DNA from: an uncultured Erythrobacter sp.
GTDB lineage: Bacteria; Pseudomonadota; Alphaproteobacteria; Sphingomonadales; Sphingomonadaceae
Direction of reading: 5' to 3'
NCBI GenBank assembly: GCA_947494705.1
Contig: CANLVN010000001.1
Coordinates: 1-64,000 of the forward strand
DNA length: 64,000 nt
Shown: piece after piece, positions 44,527 through 53,568 of the stretch
How positions within the stretch are numbered: the first letter of the stretch is position 1
Layout of the letters: every line of letters begins with the position of its first letter
Translations under genes and position numbers: made by a program
Notes under the pieces: generated by a model
What the model saw: the letters and a program-made list of their open reading frames with translations, nothing else
The model's database searches: none
What the model was told of the DNA's origin: nothing

Positions 44527-45390
44527 TTGAACTCCTACCAGCCACACCACTCCAGATTCCGACAGGTCCGCGAACGGCTTGAAACGTTCGAACCGGGCAC
44601 GGGCTGGCGGCTGTGGCTTTATGAATTCCTGTTGTTCGGCTTCAAGCAGGCTTGGGCGTGCCTGTTTGGCGGGTTATTGCTCCTCCTGCTGCTCGCGACG
44701 CATCTCTTCTATCCCGAGGAGGGAGTGCTCCATCGCTATGACTTCCTGACCCTCGCCGCCGTGGGAATTCAGGCTTCCATGCTCGCATTCCGGCTTGAGA
44801 CCTGGCGCGAGGCGCGGGTTATCCTGATTTTTCATGTCGTCGGCACGGTGATGGAGCTGTTCAAGACCCAAGTCGGATCGTGGACCTATCCGGAAGCGAG
44901 CGTGCTGCATATCGGCGCGGTGCCGCTGTTTTCTGGCTTCATGTATGCCGCAGTTGGTAGCTACATCGCGCGCGTTTGGCGCATCTTCGACTTCCGGTTC
45001 AGCCACTATCCGCCGCGCTGGGCGACATGGGTTTTAGCGTTCGCGATCTATGTCAATTTCTTCGCGCATCACTATCTGGTCGATATCCGCTGGTTGCTCT
45101 TCGCCGCGACCATAGTGATCTTCTGGCGAACGCGGATCCATTTTCGCAATTTCCGCGCCTATCGATGGATGCCACTTCTGGTCGGCTTTGGCCTTGTCGC
45201 CCTTTTTATCTGGTTCGCAGAGAACATCGCGACCTTCGCAAATGCATGGAATTATCCCGGACAGGAAGCTGGCTGGCAGATGGTCAGCTTTGCCAAATAT
45301 GGCAGCTGGTATCTGCTGATGCTGATTAGCTTCGTGCTAGTCGAGCTCGTGCGACCGGCACGAAACATAGATCAGCACAAAGCAACATGA
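44527..45390 (+). CDS. DUF817 membrane protein
   Basis: A 287-residue integral membrane protein from a TTG start at 44527. Seven or so hydrophobic segments are seen (WLYEFLLFGFKQAWACLFGGLL, LTLAAVGIQASMLAFRL, ILIFHVVGTVMELFKT, and later ATWVLAFAIYVNFFAHHYL, IFWRTRIHF, MPLLVGFGLVALFIWFAE, YLLMLISFVLVELV). It matches the DUF817 family, which has no known function. Its stop codon lies inside the terminator palindrome at 45385-45422. Confidence 0.78.
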   Translation: MNSYQPHHSRFRQVRERLETFEPGTGWRLWLYEFLLFGFKQAWACLFGGLLLLLLLATHLFYPEEGVLHRYDFLTLAAVGIQASMLAFRLETWREARVILIFHVVGTVMELFKTQVGSWTYPEASVLHIGAVPLFSGFMYAAVGSYIARVWRIFDFRFSHYPPRWATWVLAFAIYVNFFAHHYLVDIRWLLFAATIVIFWRTRIHFRNFRAYRWMPLLVGFGLVALFIWFAENIATFANAWNYPGQEAGWQMVSFAKYGSWYLLMLISFVLVELVRPARNIDQHKAT

Positions 45391-45422
45391 GCTGATCTCA
45401 AAGATTGGAGATCAGCTCATGT
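45385..45422. terminator. Perfect 15-bp inverted repeat between convergent genes
   Basis: ACATGAGCTGATCTC and GAGATCAGCTCATGT are perfect inverted repeats with an 8-base loop. The hairpin overlaps the last codons and TGA of the DUF817 gene and lies 16 bases downstream of the curlin-gene stop. It probably ends transcription from both sides. There is no strong T-run, so termination strength is unknown. Confidence 0.7.
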
Positions 45423-45438
45423 GAGCCGCAAACGGACG

Positions 45439-47082
45439 CTATTGATTTTGCGAAACCGTGGCGATGTTGCCGGTGCCATTCTGTGTAAGGTTCGAAACGT
45501 CACCCGTTCCGCTTTGGCTGACCGTCGCCATATTCGTTGCTCCATCCTGCGTGATGAAGCTCATGTTGAGCGTACCGTCCTGGTTGAGCACGGCCATCTG
45601 GCCTGTGCCGCCCTGAGTCATTTCGGAGCTGCCGCTCGTGCCGTTCTGATTGACATCCGCCGAAGATCCATTTCCACCCAGGCTCTGGGTCACGATCGAG
45701 GAGTTGCCGGAGCCGATCTGGTCGACGAAAACCATGCCCGAATTGGCACTCGCCGTGACGGTCGAGATGTTGGTGTTACCCTCTTGATTGATAGCCACCA
45801 TGCTGCCGTCAGGAACATTGGTCACACCAAGTGTTGTGTCGCCGATCACTGTCGTGCTGGTATTGAAGGTGCCCGACTGGTCAAGCGAATGCGTGCTGTT
45901 TTGGGCAACCTGCTCAACACTGCCGGTATTGTCATCATTGCTCTGAACGATAGTGCTCATATTGTTGTCATCGGCCGGACCGGAGGCATCGGTGCCTTGG
46001 CGGACTACGGTTGCAGTGTTCCGATTTCCCGACTGGGTTACGGTACTCACCTGATCGTCCGAGACATCGCCCTGAACCACGTTTGCAATGTTGAGGTCGC
46101 CGGTTTGAGTGATCGTGCTGGTGCTGTCTTCACTGCCTTGATCGGTATCGGCGCTATTGCCGCTGCCGATCTGGGTGTGCGTTATGGTTGAATCGTCGTC
46201 GTCCTGAAAAGCTGTCGACGTGTTGTTATCGCCGCTTTGCACGATGGTCATCACACCGCGGTCTGTGTCGTCGTCCTGATCGGCGAAACTTGTGTTGCCG
46301 CTGCCGGTCTGATCAATGTCGGCCAGGCCTAATTCGCCGTCCTGAATTATGGTCGAGGTGTTGCCACCGGTCGTCTGAAGGACGTCGGCAGTGTTTTCAC
46401 GCTGCGTCTGCAAGATTGAAGATGTGTTGCCGTTGTCGAGTTGCGAAACGACGGCATCCTGACCGTTGTCCTCCTGAGAAACGGTCGAAGAGTTCAAATC
46501 GCCGATCTGAGTCACCGCGACACTCCCGTCGGAGCCGGTCTGCGTGACGCCCGAGGTGTTCGTAAAACCGTTCTGGATGACGCCCTCGTCAATACCATCG
46601 AAGGCTACGCCAATGCGATTGGCCGAGCCGCTCTGGTTTACGAGGCTGCTGTTGAGGTCGCCGTCCTGATGGACTTCAAGGCTGTTACCAGAACCGCTCT
46701 GAATGGCCGTGGAGGAGCTTGAGCCTGAAAACTGGTCGATTTCTACATCCAGTTGCGCACCGCCGCTTTGATCGACGGTGCTGCTCGCTCCATCGCCGCC
46801 CTGATAGACTTCAACGACATTCTCGTCACCGATACCGGTTCCGATGCCGCTTTGGGTCACATCGGATGTCGAGCCGTCCCCTTCCTGGGCAACGGTAGTG
46901 GCGTTGAACTGTGAGCCTGACGTCTGCTCGACGGTCGATGTGTTATTCGATCCCGGCTGATCAACGTCGACCGAATTGTCCGAACCTTCCTGAATGACAG
47001 TGCTGGTATTGCCTTGCGCGTACAGCGGCGCACCGATGCCCAGTGCAATGACAGAAACACCAGCGAGTATCGACATTTTCAT
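45439..47082 (-). CDS. Large curlin-repeat secreted protein (probable functional amyloid)
   Basis: A 547-residue protein starting MKMSILAGVSVIALGIGAPL, a signal peptide ending LYAQG. The remainder is a near-continuous series of about 40 imperfect units of 10 to 15 residues, most ending in a Gln after a beta-branched residue (TVIQ, DVDQ, VTQ, IDQ) and carrying Asn/Gly/Ser turns. This is the curlin motif (S-x5-Q-x4-N-x5-Q) of CsgA-type amyloids, extended far beyond the usual five. It is Asp-rich and Lys/Arg-poor, so strongly acidic. No csg export gene is nearby. Likely a secreted, self-assembling matrix protein. Confidence 0.83.
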   Translation of the reverse strand: MKMSILAGVSVIALGIGAPLYAQGNTSTVIQEGSDNSVDVDQPGSNNTSTVEQTSGSQFNATTVAQEGDGSTSDVTQSGIGTGIGDENVVEVYQGGDGASSTVDQSGGAQLDVEIDQFSGSSSSTAIQSGSGNSLEVHQDGDLNSSLVNQSGSANRIGVAFDGIDEGVIQNGFTNTSGVTQTGSDGSVAVTQIGDLNSSTVSQEDNGQDAVVSQLDNGNTSSILQTQRENTADVLQTTGGNTSTIIQDGELGLADIDQTGSGNTSFADQDDDTDRGVMTIVQSGDNNTSTAFQDDDDSTITHTQIGSGNSADTDQGSEDSTSTITQTGDLNIANVVQGDVSDDQVSTVTQSGNRNTATVVRQGTDASGPADDNNMSTIVQSNDDNTGSVEQVAQNSTHSLDQSGTFNTSTTVIGDTTLGVTNVPDGSMVAINQEGNTNISTVTASANSGMVFVDQIGSGNSSIVTQSLGGNGSSADVNQNGTSGSSEMTQGGTGQMAVLNQDGTLNMSFITQDGATNMATVSQSGTGDVSNLTQNGTGNIATVSQNQ

Positions 47083-47237
47083 TGTTTATTCCCCTCTCGG
47101 GAATGAACCGTCACAGGCCATTCCCTTCACCCAATTGCCCTTAAGGGGTAGCACGGACGTCGCTGTTCAAAAACAGCCACGGGAGAAAAACCCTGACCTG
47201 TTTTCAATGACTTTGAAATTTCTCTCGAAATAGGCAG

Positions 47238-48452
47238 TCAGTAAAGCAAGTGTCCGCGCACCGTTTGCACCCAAGCCGCCTCGTCTGCTGAAGCCGCCGC
47301 ATCGAGGTCGTCAGGCATCGCGCCCGCATTTTCGACCCATTCGCGCAGGGAAGGTCCACCATTGATGACGTCGATGGCGAGGACATCGTCTGTGTATTCG
47401 TATTTGAAGTCCTTGCCCCGCCAGATTGGATAGGCCGGATAGAGGCGTCGGATCGCCTTGAATGCCAGCGCCTGCAAGCGCCACGGCTTGAAGGCGTCGT
47501 GGTCGTAATGCGGTCCTTCGGCATGGATCATCAGGGCGTTGCACAACTTGCCAACATGCTTGTGAAAGGTAGGCTCAAACCAGCATTCCCGGATTGAGCA
47601 CCCGGAAAGCCAGTCGGGCGCAAGCTTGTGCATTTCGTGCAGCACCGCTTTCGCATCGACATCGGGCGCGCCGAACAGCACCTCCAGCGGGCGAGTGGTG
47701 CCCCTGCCCTCGCTCAGCGTCGCGCCCTCGATCATCACCGTCCCTGCATAGGCGCGCGCCATGTTGACGCTGGCCGCATTGGGTGAAGGATTGATCCAGA
47801 TGCGGCTCGCTGGCCAGCCATGACCCTCGCCGTCGGGCTCCCACCCTTTCATCGCCACGACGTCATAGGCAACTTCGAGCCCAAAATGCTCAATGAACCA
47901 GTGACCCATCTCGCCCATGGTCAGGCCATGTCGCATCGGCATGGGCGCGGCTCCGACAAAGCTTTCATGTCCCGGAACCAGCAGGGTCCCCTCGACCGGG
48001 CGTCCGGCCGGGTTCGGTCGGTCGAGCACCCACACCTCCTTGTCGTGCTTCGCCGCTTCTTCGAGGAGGTAGAGCAGTGTGGTGACGAAGGTGTAGATGC
48101 GGCAACCGAGGTCCTGGAGGTCGAACAGGAACACGTCCGCGCTCGACATCATCTGGCCGGTCGGTCGGCGGACTTCGCCATAGAGGCTGAAGATCGGGAT
48201 GCCGTACTGGGGATCCGTCTCGTCTTCCGTTTCGACCATATTGTCCTGCTTGTCCCCCTTCAGCCCATGTTGCGGGCCGAAGGCGCTGGTGACATTCACC
48301 CCGGCTGCAATAAGCGCGTCGAGACTGTGGGTGAGATCTTTCGTCACGCTAGCCGGATGAGCGATCAGCGCCACGCGCTTGCCGCTCAGGCGCTCGAGCA
48401 ACTTGGGGTCTGCGATCAGGCGGTCGATGCCGAACTGGACGGATTGAGTCAT
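47238..48452 (-). CDS. DUF1343 family protein, exo-beta-N-acetylmuramidase NamZ-like
   Basis: A 404-residue protein starting MTQSVQFGIDRLIADPKLLE. Its opening SGKRVALIAHPASVTKDLTH, SAFGPQHGLKGDKQDNMVET and LFDLQDLGCRIYTFVTTLLY identify the DUF1343 family; the founding NamZ removes N-acetylmuramic acid from peptidoglycan fragments. The usual signal peptide is not present, so it may be cytoplasmic or exported by another route. The ATG at 48452 is chosen because the upstream in-frame region has no matching sequence. Role in muropeptide recycling is inferred from family. Confidence 0.82.
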   Translation of the reverse strand: MTQSVQFGIDRLIADPKLLERLSGKRVALIAHPASVTKDLTHSLDALIAAGVNVTSAFGPQHGLKGDKQDNMVETEDETDPQYGIPIFSLYGEVRRPTGQMMSSADVFLFDLQDLGCRIYTFVTTLLYLLEEAAKHDKEVWVLDRPNPAGRPVEGTLLVPGHESFVGAAPMPMRHGLTMGEMGHWFIEHFGLEVAYDVVAMKGWEPDGEGHGWPASRIWINPSPNAASVNMARAYAGTVMIEGATLSEGRGTTRPLEVLFGAPDVDAKAVLHEMHKLAPDWLSGCSIRECWFEPTFHKHVGKLCNALMIHAEGPHYDHDAFKPWRLQALAFKAIRRLYPAYPIWRGKDFKYEYTDDVLAIDVINGGPSLREWVENAGAMPDDLDAAASADEAAWVQTVRGHLLY

Positions 48453-48530
48453 AGGTTCCGGTTGCCTCCTGCGCTGTATAAAGGCAAGCGCTCTTGAGGA
48501 ACCGAAAGCCTGAAGGAGCGCTTGACTGAC

Positions 48531-49010
48531 ATGGACTACACCGCGCTCGCCTTCGCCCTGCTCTACGGGATCGGCCTCAACGTCGCAGGCGGCCTTCTGA
48601 CCGATTTGAGCGACTGGTACTACGACCTGAAGAAGCCGTGGTTTCAGCCTCCGGGATGGGCTTTTGGCCCCGCCTGGACGATCATTCTCGGGTTGGCAGG
48701 CTGGGCTCTGTATATCGGACTGACCGAAGCGAGTGGCGCGCAATACACCGCGGTCGCGGTCGCTTTTTGCGTCAACGCAGCGCTGCATTTCCTGTGGTCA
48801 CCTCTGTTCTTCAAGCTGAAGCGGCCCGACTGGTCGTTCTACGAGAATTTCGCACTGATCGCATCGTGCGTCGCGCTGATCGTCGTGCTGGCCCCTGTCT
48901 CCAGCTTCGCGGCATGGCTCATCGTGCCCTATCTCGTTTGGACCTGTTTTGCTCAGGCGATCAATTATGCGGTGATGCGCAAGAACGGGCCGTTCGGTCA
49001 GCCCGCCTGA
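48531..49010 (+). CDS. tspO: TspO/MBR family protein
   Basis: A 159-residue membrane protein of five helices. It contains the TspO pattern of tryptophan/proline motifs, DLKKPWFQPPGWAFGPAWTI, ALHFLWSPLFFKLKRPDWSF and WTCFAQAINYAVMRKNG. TspO binds tetrapyrroles and in alphaproteobacteria modulates photosynthesis or stress responses; here it is a candidate porphyrin handler. The ATG at 48531 is used; a TTG at 48522 is only 3 bases from the AAGGAG site. It overlaps the DOMON-like gene end by 13 bases. Confidence 0.85.
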   Translation: MDYTALAFALLYGIGLNVAGGLLTDLSDWYYDLKKPWFQPPGWAFGPAWTIILGLAGWALYIGLTEASGAQYTAVAVAFCVNAALHFLWSPLFFKLKRPDWSFYENFALIASCVALIVVLAPVSSFAAWLIVPYLVWTCFAQAINYAVMRKNGPFGQPA

Positions 49011-49525
49011 TCAACATCGACGATCAGCTGACGCGTCGCTTCGGAGTGAAAGTCGGGCTTGCCAGGCCCGAAAGCCAGCGCCCAATACTGCACCGATACC
49101 CCGCTGTGCTCGACGATCGCGTTCAGCGCGACCTGTGCCGGAACTGCCAGATCGGCGACGATAGTCACGTCGAGGATGAGTTCGCTCTCGGTCTGAGCAA
49201 GCGCCAGCGCAATCGCATCGACCGGCGCATCGCGCATCCCTTCGCGAAAGGCATCGAAATCGTAAGCCGCCCACTGGCCCGAGGGTGACAGGTTGAACTC
49301 GCGATATCCTGCTTCGCCGATCGGCTGCCAGAATATCTCGAAACAGGTCGTTTTCCACAATTCGTCGGTTCGTGCCGAGGGAGCGGGTTCAGGAACCACG
49401 ATGCCTCCTATCTGGCCATCGAGCCGGAACTTGGCTTCGCATCCGGTCGCCGTCGCGCGAATGTCGGCGGTCACGGCGCGGATCGGTCCGAGGTCGCATT
49501 CGCGATGGAGCATCAGGGGGCGCAT
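48998..49525 (-). CDS. DOMON-like domain protein
   Basis: A 175-residue protein. It has a beta-sandwich pattern (ATATGCEAKFRLDGQIGGIVV, KTTCFEIFWQPIGEAGYREF, FNLSPSGQWAAYDFDAFREG and SVQYWALAFGPGKPDFHSEA) like the bacterial DOMON-like family, which binds sugar or heme. No signal peptide is seen. Start 49525 or the ATG at 49513 (MLHRECD) are both possible. The gene converges on tspO with a 13-base overlap and is divergent from tyrS. Ligand unknown. Confidence 0.72.
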   Translation of the reverse strand: MRPLMLHRECDLGPIRAVTADIRATATGCEAKFRLDGQIGGIVVPEPAPSARTDELWKTTCFEIFWQPIGEAGYREFNLSPSGQWAAYDFDAFREGMRDAPVDAIALALAQTESELILDVTIVADLAVPAQVALNAIVEHSGVSVQYWALAFGPGKPDFHSEATRQLIVDVDQAG

Positions 49526-49602
49526 CCTGCCGCTATTGCCAATCGCGGGTTGCCAAGCAAGCCTCTAGCCCCCCTCCCCCGCCGCTGATAAGCGCTTCGC
49601 CC

Positions 49603-50832
49603 ATGAGCACATACGAATCCGAACTCCTGCGCTTGCTCGAAGAGCGCGGCCACCTGCACCAGATTACCGATCCCGGTGCGCTCGATGCCCTTGCGAAGAA
49701 GCAGGTCATCACCGGCTATGTCGGTTTCGACCCCACGGCGCCTTCGTTGCATATTGGCAACCTTGCCTCGATCATGCTGCTGAAGCGGCTGCAACAGGCC
49801 GGGCACAAGCCTATCGTCATCATGGGCGGCGGCACTGCAAAGGTCGGTGATCCTTCGGGCCGAGACGAAACGCGCCAGTTGATGACCGACGAAAGGCTCG
49901 CCTCGAACATCGCGGGAATCAAGGGCAGCTTCGAGAAGATACTGCGCTTCGACGACAGCGAAACCGGTGCGCTGCTCATCAACAATGACGATTGGCTCTC
50001 GAAGCTCGGCTATATTGAGCTGCTGCGCGATGTCGGCCCGCATTTCACGATCAACCGGATGCTGAGTTTCGATTCGGTGAAACTGCGCCTCGACCGCGAA
50101 CAGCCGCTAAGTTTCATCGAATTCAACTACATGATCATGCAGGCTTACGACTTCCTGGTGCTGGCGCGTGAATACGATTGCCGCTTGCAGATGGGTGGCA
50201 GCGATCAGTGGGGCAATATCGTCAACGGCATGGAGCTCAATCGCCGTATCGATGGGCGCGAAACCTATGGATTGACGCAGGCGCTCATCACCCGGTCCGA
50301 CGGAGCCAAGATGGGCAAATCCGTAGACGGAGCGATCTGGCTCAACGAAGATGCGCTGCCAGCCTATGACTTCTGGCAATACTGGCGCAACACCGACGAC
50401 CGCGACGTTGGCCGCTTCCTCAAGCTGTTTACCGACCTGCCGCTAGATGAGATCGCGCGGCTTGAAACGCTCGAAGGAGCCGAAATCAATGTCGCCAAGG
50501 AGGTGCTGGCGAATGAAGTGACGGCCCTGGTTCGCGGTGACATGGCGGCACAAGCGGCGCAGGCGACCGCGCGCGAGACCTTTGCCGGCGGTGGTGCGGG
50601 CGAGGACCTGCCGACCCTTGCGGTCGGTGCCGAGGGTATGCGTATCGGCGCAGTTCTGACCCAGCTAGGCTTCACGTCGTCGGGCGGCGAAGCGAAGCGC
50701 AAGCTGGCCGAAGGCGCGGTGAAGCTCGATGGCGAAGTGCTGGCCGATCCCGGCTTCGTCGTAGCCCCTGCCGACGGAGAGAGCCTCAAGCTAAGCCTCG
50801 GCAAGAAAAAGCACGCGCTCGTCACGCGCTGA
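49603..50832 (+). CDS. tyrS: Tyrosyl-tRNA synthetase
   Basis: A 409-residue class I synthetase. The HIGH-type motif is SLHIGNLASIM, the KMSKS-type motif is GAKMGKSVDGAIWLN, and the tyrosine-binding region is LIMQAYDFLVL (here FNYMIMQAYDFLVLAREYDC). The C-terminal S4-like domain (GGEAKRKLAEGAVKLDGEVL) binds tRNA. The start MSTYESELLRLLEERGHLHQ at 49603 fits the family; the in-frame upstream sequence does not. Confidence 0.95.
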   Translation: MSTYESELLRLLEERGHLHQITDPGALDALAKKQVITGYVGFDPTAPSLHIGNLASIMLLKRLQQAGHKPIVIMGGGTAKVGDPSGRDETRQLMTDERLASNIAGIKGSFEKILRFDDSETGALLINNDDWLSKLGYIELLRDVGPHFTINRMLSFDSVKLRLDREQPLSFIEFNYMIMQAYDFLVLAREYDCRLQMGGSDQWGNIVNGMELNRRIDGRETYGLTQALITRSDGAKMGKSVDGAIWLNEDALPAYDFWQYWRNTDDRDVGRFLKLFTDLPLDEIARLETLEGAEINVAKEVLANEVTALVRGDMAAQAAQATARETFAGGGAGEDLPTLAVGAEGMRIGAVLTQLGFTSSGGEAKRKLAEGAVKLDGEVLADPGFVVAPADGESLKLSLGKKKHALVTR

Positions 50833-50943
50833 CGATTGCCAATTTCACGTCTGTCGCGAGGGCTTTACCAAATATCAGCCTTTTTCCGCGAATAGGGAAC
50901 AGCCCCTCATCGGGGCAGTGTGAGACGATGGAGGGCGTGGACT

Positions 50944-51282
50944 GTGTCTGCCGGAGCAAATCTGAGTGTAACCGACATGCGCCGCGCGGCGCGCCATCCT
51001 GTCGATTTCCCGGTTATCGTCGAGCATTTTCAGCACGGCGACCTCAACCTGCATGTATGCAACATCTCCGCTCATGGCTTCATGGTCGACGATGCTGAGC
51101 AGCTGGGCCGTGGCGATCGGGTCATCATCCGCCTTCCCGTTGTGGGACGCATCGAGGCCTACGTGATCTGGACCCGCGACGAGCGCGCAGGCTTCCAGTT
51201 CGAGCGGATCATCCGTCTCGACGACTTCGTGGCGATCATCGACACACTACAACCCAATCCGCGCCTGCGCCGCAATCGCTGA
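50944..51282 (+). CDS. PilZ-domain protein
   Basis: About 112 residues. It carries the PilZ signatures DMRRAARHPVDFPVIVEHFQ (RxxxR), the later VCNISAHGFMVDD (NxSxxG with I-S-A-H-G) and RDERAGFQFERI. PilZ domains bind cyclic di-GMP; here the whole protein is nearly one domain. The GTG at 50944 follows GGAGGG at 9 bases spacing and is preferred to the GTG at 50920. Target unknown. It lies between tyrS and an MFS gene. Confidence 0.78.
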   Translation: MSAGANLSVTDMRRAARHPVDFPVIVEHFQHGDLNLHVCNISAHGFMVDDAEQLGRGDRVIIRLPVVGRIEAYVIWTRDERAGFQFERIIRLDDFVAIIDTLQPNPRLRRNR

Positions 51283-51338
51283 CCTTTCCTTGCTGATGCG
51301 ATAGCTTCGCTCACTTGGCAGCGCGCCATGCGCCTGCC

Positions 51339-52645
51339 ATGGGCAGAGGTGTGACTGCTAGAGAGCCCACCCACCCGATACAGGTCCACAATTTCCGCGC
51401 CTACTGGATCGCGCGGCTTGCGATGACTTTGGCGCAATATGCGATGCTGCTGGTGATCCAGTGGCAGGCCTACAACCTTGCGCGCGACAGCGGGATGAAC
51501 GTCGCGGAGGGGTCGGGTACGCTGGCCATCATCGGCTTGCTGCAATTCCTGCCCTTGTTCGTCCTGACCCCTTTTTCAGGGCTCGCCGCCGACCGTTTCG
51601 ACCGCCGGATGCTGGGAATCGCCACGATATTGCTGCAGCTCGCGTGTGCCAGCGCTCTTGCCTGGTTCAGCTGGACCGGTGCGGTTACCTTGCCTTTGCT
51701 CTTCGCAATCGCCGTGGTGCTCGGCGTGGCGCGCGGATTTGCCGGGCCTGCCCTCTCCGCGCTCGCGCCGAATCTCGTGCCAAAGGCGATCCTGCCGACG
51801 GCAATCGCCCTCTCCTCGATCTCGTGGCAGGTGGGTATGCTGGTCGGCCCGGCTATCGGCGCGATCCTCTACGCGGTTGAGCCTGCCCTGCCCTACGCCA
51901 TCGCCGCTGCTCTCTTCGCCGTGTCGATGACGGCCCTGCTCGCGGTAGGCAAGGTGCCCCAGCCCGCCATGCGCAAGGATCAGCGTCCCGTAGGCGCGAT
52001 TATTGACGGCCTTAAATATGTCGGTCGTAACAAGATGGTGCTGAGCACGATCACACTGGACCTGTTTGCAGTATTTCTGGCCGGAGCGAATGCGCTCATC
52101 CCGGTTTTCGCGCGCGACATTATCGGCACCGACGAGACGGGTCTTGCCATGCTTGCCTCGGCCACTCCGGCAGGAGCGTTGATTACGGCGCTGTTCTTCT
52201 CCGTCCGCCCCTTGAGCACGAATGTCGGACCCAAGATGCTCGGCGCGGTTGGCGTGTTCGGGGTCGCGACCATCGTTTTTGGCCTCTCGACTTATCTGCC
52301 GCTCAGCCTCGCCATGCTCTTCATCATCGGTGCAAGCGACATGTTCAGTGTTTATGTCCGCCAGTCTCTGATCCAGTTGCATACGCCCGACGACAAGCGC
52401 GGGCGTGTCTCTTCGGTCAGCATGATGACGATCAGCGCTTCGAACGAAGGCGGCGATGCATTTTCCGGCACGCTCGCTTTTGCCATCGGGCCGGTCGCCG
52501 CAATCGTCGTCGGAGGTGCAGGCGCGCTGGCGATCACCGCGCTTTGGGCACGGTTGTTCCCGGTGCTACGAACGACCCGGACCTTTGACCCTCCTGAAGA
52601 GTTGATAGAAGAGACCTCACCAGAACAACCCGAGAGGAGCATGAC

Positions 52646-52649
<4 letters not shown>
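51339..52649 (+). CDS. MFS transporter, EntS-like exporter family
   Basis: About 436 residues with twelve hydrophobic segments. The opening [20 protein letters not shown], the loop [20 protein letters not shown] and the later [20 protein letters not shown] fit the MFS_3/EntS group of exporters, whose members include drug or siderophore exporters. The substrate is not evident and there is no siderophore gene nearby. The start at 51339 ([10 protein letters not shown]) is uncertain. Its last bases overlap cysK (ATGA), so it may be co-transcribed with it. Confidence 0.8.
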
Positions 52650-53566
<917 letters not shown>

Positions 53567-53568
53567 AC

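Noticed and set aside
45421..46191. 256-codon plus-strand open frame opposite the curlin-repeat gene.
   Set aside because: The repetitive minus-strand protein is convincing, with signal peptide and repeat periodicity; the plus-strand frame is its repeat shadow.
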